This document shows, piece after piece, positions 1-6,910 of a stretch of DNA of 11,586 nt (position 1 is the stretch's first letter; every line of letters starts with the position of its first letter). The notes under the pieces were generated by a model. It saw nothing but the letters and a program-made list of their open reading frames with translations. It made no database searches and was not told the origin of the DNA. Location of the stretch: NCBI GenBank assembly GCA_050252075.1, contig JBFWLP010000103.1, positions 1-11,586 on the forward strand, in the 5' to 3' direction. The DNA comes from JAAYGT01 sp050252075 (GTDB lineage: Bacteria; Pseudomonadota; Gammaproteobacteria; Burkholderiales; Burkholderiaceae_B). The position numbers and the translations under genes are program-made.

Positions 1-192
1 TCTATTAGGAACTCGGCTCCGTCTATTAGGAACCGACGCACCGTCTATTAGGAACTATTTATCCACAATGGATGGAAATTCTCCGTCTATTAGGAACCAT
101 TTGATGCGCAATTCCGTCTTTTGGGAACCGGGCTCCGTCTATTAGGAACTTTCTCCGTCTATTAGGAACCGGACCTCCGTCTATTAGGAACC
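1..192 (+). repeat. Iteron cluster 1 (eight repeats)
   Basis: Direct repeats of CCGTCTATTAGGAACC begin at 19, 41, 83, 114, 135, 155 and 177, with a copy cut by the window edge at 1-12. The copy at 114-129 is degenerate (CCGTCTTTTGGGAACC). Start-to-start distances are about 20-22 bp, with one gap of 42 bp (41 to 83, where the DnaA box sits) and one of 31 bp (83 to 114). All copies have the same orientation, as expected for binding sites of a Rep initiator. Confidence 0.92.
59..67 (+). promoter_or_regulatory. DnaA box
   Basis: TTATCCACA is a perfect match to the classical DnaA box. It lies where one iteron is missing from the otherwise roughly 21-bp ladder (the absent copy would start near 62). 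It probably recruits host DnaA beside Rep. Confidence 0.8.
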
Positions 193-270
193 ACTTACCG
201 TAAAAACGTGAAAAACACGCATTTTTCCCGGAATGCCTGTGCACAAGTCCACGCTTAATTGCCGAATTTT

Positions 271-349
271 CCGTCTATTAGGAACCGAAACCCGTCTATT
301 AGGAACCGGTTTCCGTCTATTAGGAACCAAAGCCCGTCTATTAGGAACC
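271..349 (+). repeat. Iteron cluster 2 (four repeats, exact 21-bp period)
   Basis: Four identical copies of CCGTCTATTAGGAACC start at 271, 292, 313 and 334, exactly 21 bp apart, so they face the same side of the helix. The cluster lies directly before the AT-rich tract, the usual place for the iterons that drive strand opening. Confidence 0.92.
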
Positions 350-356
350 GAGCCTC

Positions 357-433
357 TTTGTAAAAAGTTGATTTCATTGAATAAAATCAGCTTTTCCACA
401 GGCTAAAACATTAAAACTTATTTAAAACATTAA
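357..433. other. AT-rich candidate DNA unwinding element with DnaA-like box
   Basis: This roughly 77-bp tract is strongly A/T-rich compared with its neighbours and lies just after iteron cluster 2. TTTTCCACA at 392-400 fits the relaxed DnaA consensus TTWTNCACA. Position and composition suit the region melted at initiation. The assignment is an inference from layout. Confidence 0.65.
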
Positions 434-434
434 T

Positions 435-499
435 GCATTCGCCGCAGCATTCTGCGTCGTCCCTTCGTGAGGGACTTCCTGCTGCTTGCGAACGAATGC
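435..499 (+). other. 65-nt compound hairpin beside the origin
   Basis: Three nested stems share one axis: GCATTCG (435-441) with CGAATGC (493-499), GCAGCA (444-449) with TGCTGC (480-485), and GTCCCT (459-464) with AGGGAC (470-475) around a TCGTG loop. The internal unpaired segments are short. It could be a single-strand initiation or primosome site, or a small structured RNA. No T-run follows, so a terminator is unlikely. Confidence 0.5.
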
Positions 500-872
500 C
501 CGCCTACCCTCCGGTCGCTGCGCTCCCTCCGCCCCGGCGCTGCCGCGCCGGCCTGAAAGAAAGAGTCCCCCTCCCGCCGCCGTTGGCGTCGGTTGGGGGA
601 AATGTAGACCCCCACGACGGGCGATGACCTCGGGGCTGACGCCACAAAGGCGTTCTTACGTCCACGAAATAGCGAGCAGGGGAGCCCAGGTCAAGCCGCC
701 TCCCAGGCATTGAACCTCCGTATGGTTATCACCCGCCGATGACCCCCGCATTTCGCCTGGCGGCGTGCACCGTGGAGACAGTGACACGACCTGTCACGGC
801 GCTAAGCGCGCCGACTCAACTTCGGCATGGGCGGGGGATCATTTTCGGCTGGCGACCCGAAACCGTGATCTT
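500..872. other. GC-rich non-coding region with several hairpins
   Basis: I see no credible gene here; the open frames lack ribosome sites and resemblance to known proteins. Visible stems are CCGGCGC/GCGCCGG (534-551), a CGCC-GTT-GGCG stem within a C-rich then G-rich stretch (about 569-600), ACGCC/GGCGT (639-653), a dyad at 781-797, GGCGC/GCGCC (798-812) and TTTCGG/CCGAAA (843-862). The stretch links the origin to the stb-like operon and probably carries that operon's promoter, but I could not fix -35 and -10 boxes. Confidence 0.5.
781..797. promoter_or_regulatory. Dyad GTGACA-N5-TGTCAC, possible operator
   Basis: A perfect 6-bp inverted repeat with a 5-bp spacer lies about 110 bp upstream of the first gene of the stb-like operon. 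The form fits a dimeric repressor site; the repressor is unknown. It could instead be only a small hairpin. Confidence 0.35.
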
Positions 873-888
873 CCGTCTATTAGGAACC
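873..888 (+). repeat. Solitary thirteenth iteron in the leader of the stb-like operon
   Basis: CCGTCTATTAGGAACC is repeated here perfectly, more than 500 bp from the origin array, in the same orientation, and ends 17 bp before the ATG at 906. It lies just before the AGGAG ribosome site (892-896). A Rep protein bound here would lie over or beside the promoter or leader of the operon. Confidence 0.9.
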
Positions 889-905
889 AACAGGAGAATC
901 GAAAC

Positions 906-1364
906 ATGTCATCACCCCAGGACGTTGATCGTGCGCTGGTGGAACTTATGCAGATGTCGTCGAATCGGTTGATCGGTCGGATCAGGCCGCTTTTGCCAAC
1001 GATCGATGCGCAGCTACGTGCTGGCGTGTCTCGCAAAGACATCGTGCAGGCCTTGCAAGCCAACGGCATCAACGTCTCGATGAGATATCTCGATACCGCC
1101 CTCTACCGCTGGCGCCGAAAGCGCAAGGCGGAGACAGCTGCCGGGCACCCAAGTACCCAGCAACGCTCTGCACCCCTGAGCATGCCGCCTGGCACACAAA
1201 TCCCATTGCTCCCCGATGCCCTCGAGAAGGCAGCGCCTGGAGCAGAGAGGCCCCCCACCGTCATAAACCGTGCTGACGTCGCTCGTTTGCGCCGCTCTCA
1301 GGCAACCGATCTCAACTACTTGGCCCAGCTGGGCAAAAAATCATCATCCAGGAGAAATCCGTGA
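906..1364 (+). CDS. Small basic DNA-binding protein, StbA-like in position
   Basis: The gene encodes 152 residues. I chose the ATG at 906 because AGGAG (892-896) stands 9 bp before it; the frame is open upstream to 765 but the lone iteron occupies that part. The first 75 residues are mostly helical, with a helix-turn-helix-like stretch (AGVSRKDIVQAL then VSMRYLDTALYRW) followed by the basic run RRKRK. The remaining part is Pro/Ala-rich and probably flexible, ending in a basic tail. It is the first gene of an operon and overlaps the StbB-like ATPase gene by 4 bp. In R388 the same place is held by StbA, which binds direct repeats next to oriT. I infer an equivalent role from position and motif; a TraK-like oriT-binding protein is an alternative. 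Confidence 0.7.
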   Translation: MSSPQDVDRALVELMQMSSNRLIGRIRPLLPTIDAQLRAGVSRKDIVQALQANGINVSMRYLDTALYRWRRKRKAETAAGHPSTQQRSAPLSMPPGTQIPLLPDALEKAAPGAERPPTVINRADVARLRRSQATDLNYLAQLGKKSSSRRNP

Positions 1365-1848
1365 AAGTCGTTACTTTGAATTACTCCGGCTCTGTCGGCA
1401 AAACTGTCATTGCCAGTCATCTGCTCGCACCGCGCATGAACGGCGCAAAGATCTTCGCCGTCGAATCCACGAACGAATCTGCCGGCGACCTTGGCCTTGA
1501 GGCCGATCAGCTGCGCGGGGAGCACTACGGACGTTTGTTCCGTGAAATCTTGATGTTGGACGATGCCATTGTGGATGTTGGTGCATCGAACATCGAAGAG
1601 TTTCTCGGTCAACTGGTGAAGTACGACGAATCCCATCGCGAGTTCGATGTCTTTCTGTTGCCGGTGATTGGCAGCGGCAAGGCGCAGCGTGAAACGATTG
1701 CCACCATCGAAGTGCTGGTCGCCATGGGCGTGGAACCCTCTCGAATCCGAATCGTGTTCAACCGGGTAATCGAAGACGTGCGTGATGAGTTTGCCTCCAT
1801 CTTCGGGTACCAGATGTTGCACGGCTCTTTCGTCGCCAACGAAGCAGC
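1361..1848 (+). CDS. stbB: StbB-like P-loop ATPase, 3' end lost in assembly gap
   Basis: Translation starts at GTG 1361, overlapping the previous stop (GTGA), with AGGAG at 1350-1354, so the two genes are translationally coupled. The visible 162 residues show a ParA/MinD/VirC1-type fold: P-loop GSVGKT at 10-15, Walker B-like VDVGASN at 71-77, and VFNRV at 132-136, the usual nucleotide-base contact region. The P-loop lacks the KGG signature lysine of classical ParA (it reads YSGSVGKT), which is usual for StbB as I remember it. In R388, StbB is needed for conjugation and balances StbA-dependent stability. The frame stays open through the 100 N, but that is an artefact of N translation, so the true C-terminus is unknown. 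Confidence 0.82.
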
Positions 1849-1948
1849 NNNNNNNNNNNNNNNNNNNNNNNNNNNNNNNNNNNNNNNNNNNNNNNNNNNN
1901 NNNNNNNNNNNNNNNNNNNNNNNNNNNNNNNNNNNNNNNNNNNNNNNN
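1849..1948. other. Assembly gap, 100 N
   Basis: Exactly 100 undetermined bases, the conventional length for a gap of unknown size. The end of the StbB-like gene, the start of the next gene and possibly whole genes (for example a TrwA-like oriT accessory protein) could be missing here. Confidence 0.98.
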
Positions 1949-2056
1949 CAAACCCAATTTCCACATGGCTGGCTATATGTCGTCATGGCGTTAATCAGCG
2001 GCGTAATGGTGGGGTTTATGTTGGCCATTGCGCTTTTGTCGGGAGCCCTCGCATAG
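1949..2056 (+). CDS. C-terminal fragment of a small membrane protein
   Basis: After the gap, 35 codons end at TAG 2056. They begin QTQFPHGWLYVV and continue as an almost unbroken hydrophobic stretch (about 27 residues from W8, rich in Ala, Leu, Val, Gly and Met), which looks like one C-terminal transmembrane helix. It is in the frame of the StbB-like gene only because the gap is 100 N; StbB-type ATPases are soluble, so I take it as a separate gene (StbC-like or a relaxosome accessory protein). Its N-terminal part is missing. It ends 34 bp before the coupling-protein start. Confidence 0.6.
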   Translation, partial: QTQFPHGWLYVVMALISGVMVGFMLAIALLSGALA

Positions 2057-2090
2057 CGACTCCCTCTTGTTCTTGATGCTTGGAAGAATC

Positions 2091-3680
2091 ATGTCACCCT
2101 TGATGCAACGACGCCTGGCGTCATTTTTTTTGCTTATCGGACCGCTGTTGGCTTGGTTGGCAATGGCCATGTACGTGAGTAGCGTTCCGATCTCGCAATT
2201 GCGTTGGAAGAATGTTTATTTTTGGGCGACGATCACGCCTTCTTATCCGATCCTCTGGGGTACCCTTGTCGCGGCGTTCTTGCTGGGGATCGTTGGTACG
2301 TTTTGGGTTGGGCGCCGGTATCGAACAGACGGTTTTGACGGTGCGGGATTCACGCGATTCATCCGCGGTACTCGAGTCGTAAGTGCCGCTCGCTTGGCCA
2401 AGATGTGTCGCTCCTGGTTTTCCAGGGATAAGCAGTTAGATGTAGCAGGCATTCCGATGCCTCGCAAGGTTGAAAATCTACACCTGCTTGTCGCTGGCGC
2501 TACAGGCACCGGTAAGTCCGTTCTGATGCGTGATCTGATTTTCTCAAGTCTTAAACGAGGCAATCGGGCTTTCATCATCGACCCCAACGGCGATATGCTC
2601 AGCAAGTTCTATCAGCCTGGCGACATCATCCTGAATCCGTACGATTCACGGACGCAAGGTTGGGTGTTCTACAACGACATTCGGGCGGATTACGACTGGA
2701 AGCGTATCTCTCGCTCCATCGTACCTATGTCACAGGACAAGAACTCCGAGGAGTGGAATGACTACGGTCGCCTGTTACTTCGAGAAACCGCCAAGAAACT
2801 GTACAGCGCCGGCGCTACGTCGATCCAGGAGGTGTTTAATTGGTGCACCATCGCGGACGACAAGGATCTTCGCAAGTTCTTGACTGGCACCCTGGCAGAG
2901 TCCTTATTTGCGGGCTCTTCTGAGGCCAGTCGTGCTCTGAGCAGCGCGAGGTTTGTTTTATCGAACAAGCTGTCGGAACACACAACAATGCCGCGCGGTG
3001 ACTTTTCGATCCGCGATTGGATGGCCGACCCCAATGGCGGAAACCTTTTCGTCAACTGGCGCGAAGATATGGCGGCGGGCATGAAGCCACTGGTCAGCTG
3101 CTGGGTAGACATCTTTTTGCAAGAGCTTCTGTCACTGCCGCCATCGCAAGCCAGACGCTGGGCGCTGAGCATGGACGAGCTCGCCTCCCTGGATGCCTTG
3201 TCCTCGCTGGTCGATGGTTTGACCAAAGGTCGAAAGAACGGGGCGATGATCTTTGCGGGGCTGCAGACGACGGCGCAGCTGGACTATATCTACGGTCAAA
3301 CGATGTCTCAGATCATTCGGGCTTCATTCCGTAATTTGGTCGTTCTGGGTGGATCAAAAACAGACGCTCAAACCGCCGAAGATTTGAGCAAAGCATTGGG
3401 TGAACACGAGGTGGAGCGACCCGACTACACGGTTTCGCATTCCAGCGGCGGTCGCAATACCAGCGACAAAGTTGTTCGTGTCAGAGAGCGCGTGGTCATG
3501 CCCTCTCAGATCCAGGAGTTTCCTGAACTGGTTGGCTATGTCGCATTTGCCGGTAACTACCCAATTGCGAAAGTTGATCTTCAGTACCGACCTTACAAAG
3601 AACACGCGCCGGCGTTTGTAGAGTCCTCACGCCTCACCCTGCTGCAGCCCGATCTGTCGCACAAGCACCCTGCCCCCTGA
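2091..3680 (+). CDS. trwB: Type IV coupling protein, TrwB/TraD family
   Basis: This is the inner-membrane ATPase that links the relaxosome to the type IV secretion channel. From ATG 2091 it has 529 residues, near the 507 of R388 TrwB; GGAAG at 2082-2086 is a close ribosome site. The frame is open to a TTG at 2028, but that would overlap the previous gene; ATG 2103 is also possible. Two transmembrane segments lie at about 9-29 and 53-73. Walker A GATGTGKS is at 136-143 and Walker B ends in DE at 362-363, with the FAGLQTT segment about 30 residues further on. These positions nearly match TrwB. The gene precedes the relaxase in the same direction, the standard arrangement. The product should form a hexameric DNA pump. 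Confidence 0.93.
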   Translation: MSPLMQRRLASFFLLIGPLLAWLAMAMYVSSVPISQLRWKNVYFWATITPSYPILWGTLVAAFLLGIVGTFWVGRRYRTDGFDGAGFTRFIRGTRVVSAARLAKMCRSWFSRDKQLDVAGIPMPRKVENLHLLVAGATGTGKSVLMRDLIFSSLKRGNRAFIIDPNGDMLSKFYQPGDIILNPYDSRTQGWVFYNDIRADYDWKRISRSIVPMSQDKNSEEWNDYGRLLLRETAKKLYSAGATSIQEVFNWCTIADDKDLRKFLTGTLAESLFAGSSEASRALSSARFVLSNKLSEHTTMPRGDFSIRDWMADPNGGNLFVNWREDMAAGMKPLVSCWVDIFLQELLSLPPSQARRWALSMDELASLDALSSLVDGLTKGRKNGAMIFAGLQTTAQLDYIYGQTMSQIIRASFRNLVVLGGSKTDAQTAEDLSKALGEHEVERPDYTVSHSSGGRNTSDKVVRVRERVVMPSQIQEFPELVGYVAFAGNYPIAKVDLQYRPYKEHAPAFVESSRLTLLQPDLSHKHPAP

Positions 3681-3682
3681 TA

Positions 3683-3738
3683 TCCACAGAAACTGTGGAC
3701 AACATCGCTGCTACTGGGCGGCATGGCACGCCATGCCG
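3683..3738. promoter_or_regulatory. Two perfect dyads in the relaxase leader
   Basis: The 100-bp gap before the relaxase holds TCCACAG-AAA-CTGTGGA (3683-3699) and CGGCATGGC-AC-GCCATGCCG (3719-3738). The second is a 9-bp perfect stem with a 2-bp centre, more typical of a protein binding site than of an RNA loop. The arms of the first resemble two converging imperfect DnaA boxes. Neither is followed by a T-run. They may be operators or attenuators that set relaxase level apart from the coupling protein. Confidence 0.45.
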
Positions 3739-3780
3739 TGAACTCGGTAGTTTGCTCAAAGGTTAGCCAACGAGGTTTCC

Positions 3781-6700
3781 ATGATCAGCATGAAGGTCAT
3801 GCATCGCGCCGATGCAACTCACAGCACCCACTATTACGCCGAGCAGAAAGACGATTACTACAGCAGCGATGGCAATTCTGCTGTCTGGCAGGGTAAAGGC
3901 GCTTTCGCGATGGGCCTGTCCGGTGAGGTCGATCCTGAGCGATTCAAAGCGCTATTGCGTGGCGATTTTGGTGCCGGCATAACCGTTGCCGGTACGGTTC
4001 GGCGAGATGCCAAAGCACGGGCGGGTATGGATTTGACGTTCAGTGCTCCCAAATCTGTGACATTACAGGCGCTGGTCGCCGGCGATGGCCGCGTAGTGGC
4101 TGCCCATGACAAAGCCGTGGAAGCAGCGCTGGCCTATGTGGAGCGTGAGCTGGCGATGGGCCGTATCAAGATCGATGGTCAGGCGCATGCCGAACAGACC
4201 GGAAACCTGGTGATCGCCAAGTTTCGGCATGAAACAGCGAGGCCGACCAAACACAGCGCGCCCGATCCCCAGCTGCATACCCATGCCATCATCATGAATA
4301 TCACACAGCGCAAGGATGGCTCTTGGGTATCTCTTTCCAACGAAGAAATCGTCAGGTTGCAACGGTTGGTTGACGCCCATTACATGAGTGAGTTGGCCGC
4401 AGGCCTGGAGAACCTGGGCTACGGCCTACGATTTGAAGCCAACCATATTGAACTTGATCATTACACCCGAGCCCATATCGAGGCTTTCAGCAAGCGATCG
4501 ATGGATATCAATCGCGCTTTGCACCAGCTGGGGCTTGACCGGGCTACCACCACGCACGAGCACAAGGCGGTCATTGCTTTGCAGACTCGTATGCCCAAGG
4601 ACACCGACTACGACCGTCAAACGCTGCAGTCACAGTGGAAGGATGTTGCTCGTTCGTTAGGCATGGACCTGGACAGTTGGAAGGAGCACGGACCCCGCGA
4701 AGTTGGTTTAGCACCCGCCGAGCAAGAAACTTGGCCATCTTCGGAAACGAGCGATATGGATCGATCAGATGACCAGTCGTCAGCTGATGATTCGCACCTC
4801 TTGGATACGCCTTATGACCAGCAATTTTCTGATCCCGAAGCAACCGGCTCAACCGAGCCACCGTCGAGGCATGTTCCAGTTTGGCCATCTGGCGATCAGC
4901 CACGATCTGAGGCTGATCGCGAAGACAAACCGTTGCCCAACAATGCGTTGCCAGAGAATCATGAGCAGAACAGCAACAGCGCATCACGACGGGACTACGT
5001 AGCGGTCCAGGCGATGAGGTGGGCGATCAAGCATCTTGCAGAACGAGAAGCCGTCATGAGCGAGTCTCATTTGCTCGCTGCAGCCCTGCGACATGCGGGG
5101 GGCCGGACAAACATGGCAAGGCTGCAAGCAGAGCTGCAGGCAACAGTCGAGCGCGGAACACTGCTTGTCGGCGCACAAGCCTATTCTCCGGCCGAAGATC
5201 TGACATCCAAACCGCTGACACGTGAGGCTTGGATTTCTACAGTGATGCAATTGGGCCATGACCGAGAAGCCGCGTCTCGCATGGTGACAGAGGGGATTAT
5301 CACTGGTCGGTTGGTCTCCGCCGAACAGCAATACACCACGGCTGCTGCGCACCAGCGTGAAATCGGAATTCTGGAAAAGGAGCTGCATGGCCGTGATGTG
5401 CTGGAACCGATTATGGACGCTACCGCTTCGCAGGCTGCGTTGGCGGACGAACCCTTGACGGCGGGCCAACGCGAGGCGGTCAAGTTGGTGCTCGAGACCA
5501 AGAACCGCATCATTGGTGTGCAGGGTTTGGCAGGTACAGGAAAATCCCACATGCTTGATCGGGCCAGAAGAATTTTGGACCAACGCGGTTTCAAGATGGT
5601 GGCGGTTGCTTCCTATGGCTCCCAGGTCCGCGCTTTGCGAGAACTGGGAGTAGAAGGCAGCACCATTGCCTCGCGCCTGGAGGCGACCAACAAGCGCCGC
5701 TTTTCTAGCAAGATCGATGAAAAAACGGTATTGGTGGTTGATGAGGCAGGAGTGGTGCCCTCGCGGTTGATGGAGCGCCTCATCAAACTTGCAGAGCAGA
5801 CCGGCGCGCGGCTGCTGCTGTTGGGTGATACAGGTCAAACCCCTGCCATTGAAGCGGGCAAGCCCTTTGCCCAGATGCAGCAAGCGGGAATGGCGACCGC
5901 CGGCATGCGGGACATTATTCGACAGAAAAACCCGGCATTGAAAGTCGCTGTAGAACTTGCGGCCGCAGGCCGCGCAAAGACCTCCTTGTCTCGACTGAAT
6001 GACGTTATTGAGATTGAGGATGCGACGCACAGATACCAAGCGCTGGCTGAACGCTACGCCCAAATGTCTCCTGCAGAACGCGCAGAAACGCTTATCGTCA
6101 CAGGAACCAATGCGTCGCGAAACGCGATCAACGATGCATGCAGAGAGGCACGCGGCTTAACTGGCCAGGGGCAAAATTACACCTTGCTTACTCGACGGGA
6201 CACGACCCAGGCAGAGCGGCGCTACGCGAAGTACTACTCGGTGGGCGACATCATTCAGCCAGAGCGCGATTATGCGGGGGGGTTGAAGCGCGGCGAGCTG
6301 TACCAGGTGGTCGGTGTCGCGCCAGATGAAAAGCTGCGGGTTGAGCATCTGCACACAGGAGAAGCCATCGAGTTTTCTCCGGCCCGAACTCAGAAGCTAT
6401 CCATCTACGAGCCGATTCAAGCCGAGCTGGCCGTGGGTGATTGGGTTCGCGTCACGCGCAACGACGCTGCCAAGGACCTGGCCAACGGAGATCGTGCCGA
6501 GGTTCGATCTATTTCTTCCACGGAAGTTGTGCTCGCCGTAGGCGGTCGTCTTGTGAGTTTGCCCGCGGATGCGCCGTTGCATCTGGATCGAGCCTACGCG
6601 ACAACGGTGCATAGCGCCCAGGGATTGACATGTGATCGGGTGCTGATCAATGCGGAGTCCTTCAGCCGGACTACGAAGTCAGATGTCTTTTACGTAAGCA

Positions 6701-6867
6701 TTTCGCGCGCTCGTCACGAGGCAATCATTTACACCAACGACAGCAAGAAATTGCCCGCCGCCGTCGCTCGACGTGAAGACAAGTCGGCCGCGCTGGATCT
6801 GGTCCCTGCGGCGATCGCGCCAAGGGAACGCCAGCACCCAACGCCGGAGGTCGGGATCGGTCGATAA
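3781..6867 (+). CDS. trwC: MOBF conjugative relaxase-helicase, TrwC/TraI family
   Basis: The protein nicks oriT, stays bound to the 5' end, and unwinds the plasmid for transfer. It has 1028 residues (R388 TrwC has 966). The ATG at 3781 follows GAGG (3772-3775) and places the tyrosine pairs at Y18/Y19 and Y26/Y27, the same numbers as the TrwC catalytic tyrosines Y18 and Y26. The metal-binding histidines are H150, H166 and H168 in LHTHA; TrwC has H150, H161 and H163. The motif LTFSAPKSV is present. The C-terminal half is a RecD-like helicase with Walker A GLAGTGKS (582-589), Walker B VDEAG (653-657), and late motifs TVHSAQG and YVSISRAR. Between the domains, about residues 310-403 form an acidic, Ser/Asp/Pro-rich linker that I do not expect in TrwC. 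All catalytic residues look intact. Confidence 0.95.
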   Translation: MISMKVMHRADATHSTHYYAEQKDDYYSSDGNSAVWQGKGAFAMGLSGEVDPERFKALLRGDFGAGITVAGTVRRDAKARAGMDLTFSAPKSVTLQALVAGDGRVVAAHDKAVEAALAYVERELAMGRIKIDGQAHAEQTGNLVIAKFRHETARPTKHSAPDPQLHTHAIIMNITQRKDGSWVSLSNEEIVRLQRLVDAHYMSELAAGLENLGYGLRFEANHIELDHYTRAHIEAFSKRSMDINRALHQLGLDRATTTHEHKAVIALQTRMPKDTDYDRQTLQSQWKDVARSLGMDLDSWKEHGPREVGLAPAEQETWPSSETSDMDRSDDQSSADDSHLLDTPYDQQFSDPEATGSTEPPSRHVPVWPSGDQPRSEADREDKPLPNNALPENHEQNSNSASRRDYVAVQAMRWAIKHLAEREAVMSESHLLAAALRHAGGRTNMARLQAELQATVERGTLLVGAQAYSPAEDLTSKPLTREAWISTVMQLGHDREAASRMVTEGIITGRLVSAEQQYTTAAAHQREIGILEKELHGRDVLEPIMDATASQAALADEPLTAGQREAVKLVLETKNRIIGVQGLAGTGKSHMLDRARRILDQRGFKMVAVASYGSQVRALRELGVEGSTIASRLEATNKRRFSSKIDEKTVLVVDEAGVVPSRLMERLIKLAEQTGARLLLLGDTGQTPAIEAGKPFAQMQQAGMATAGMRDIIRQKNPALKVAVELAAAGRAKTSLSRLNDVIEIEDATHRYQALAERYAQMSPAERAETLIVTGTNASRNAINDACREARGLTGQGQNYTLLTRRDTTQAERRYAKYYSVGDIIQPERDYAGGLKRGELYQVVGVAPDEKLRVEHLHTGEAIEFSPARTQKLSIYEPIQAELAVGDWVRVTRNDAAKDLANGDRAEVRSISSTEVVLAVGGRLVSLPADAPLHLDRAYATTVHSAQGLTCDRVLINAESFSRTTKSDVFYVSISRARHEAIIYTNDSKKLPAAVARREDKSAALDLVPAAIAPRERQHPTPEVGIGR

Positions 6868-6910
6868 GTGCCGTGTTCTCTTCTACTGTCACAGCAAAGG
6901 ATACTGACCT

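Larger units (their letters stand above)
1..432. other. Iteron-type replication origin (oriV)
   Basis: The stretch combines the parts expected of an iteron plasmid origin: two clusters of direct 16-bp repeats (1-192 and 271-349), a perfect DnaA box at 59-67, and an AT-rich tract (about 357-433) with a second DnaA-box match. The spacer at 193-270 has no iteron; it holds a small CGTG/CACG hairpin around an A-tract and a one-mismatch DnaA-like site at 238-246. Open reading frames here are only iteron translations (repeated VPNRR) and I do not believe them. The initiator gene is not in the window. The array is cut by the left edge, so the origin probably extends further left. Confidence 0.85.

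Noticed and set aside
59..399. Minus-strand frames through the iterons (repeated VPNRR)
   Set aside because: They are translations of the iterons; length and repeat come from the DNA array, with no ribosome site or family match.
639..665. ACGCC-ACAAA-GGCGT stem followed by TCTTACG as an alternative nic site
   Set aside because: A stem precedes a possible nick, but the following bases fit the R388 pattern less well than 7920-7944, and no repeat array stands beside it.
430..728. Several 64-75-residue frames in the GC-rich region
   Set aside because: They overlap each other on both strands, lack ribosome sites, and look like by-products of high GC content.
765..905. N-terminal extension of the StbA-like gene
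   Set aside because: The frame is open, but the ATG at 906 has a good ribosome site and the extension covers the lone iteron and hairpins, which look regulatory.
1361..2056. One 231-residue protein across the gap
   Set aside because: Continuity depends on translating exactly 100 N, a conventional gap length; a soluble ATPase running into a lone membrane helix is unlikely.
4984..6063. 359-residue minus-strand frame within the relaxase gene
   Set aside because: It lies wholly inside a clear relaxase-helicase gene, is rich in Cys, His and Arg as antisense frames often are, and has no family resemblance.
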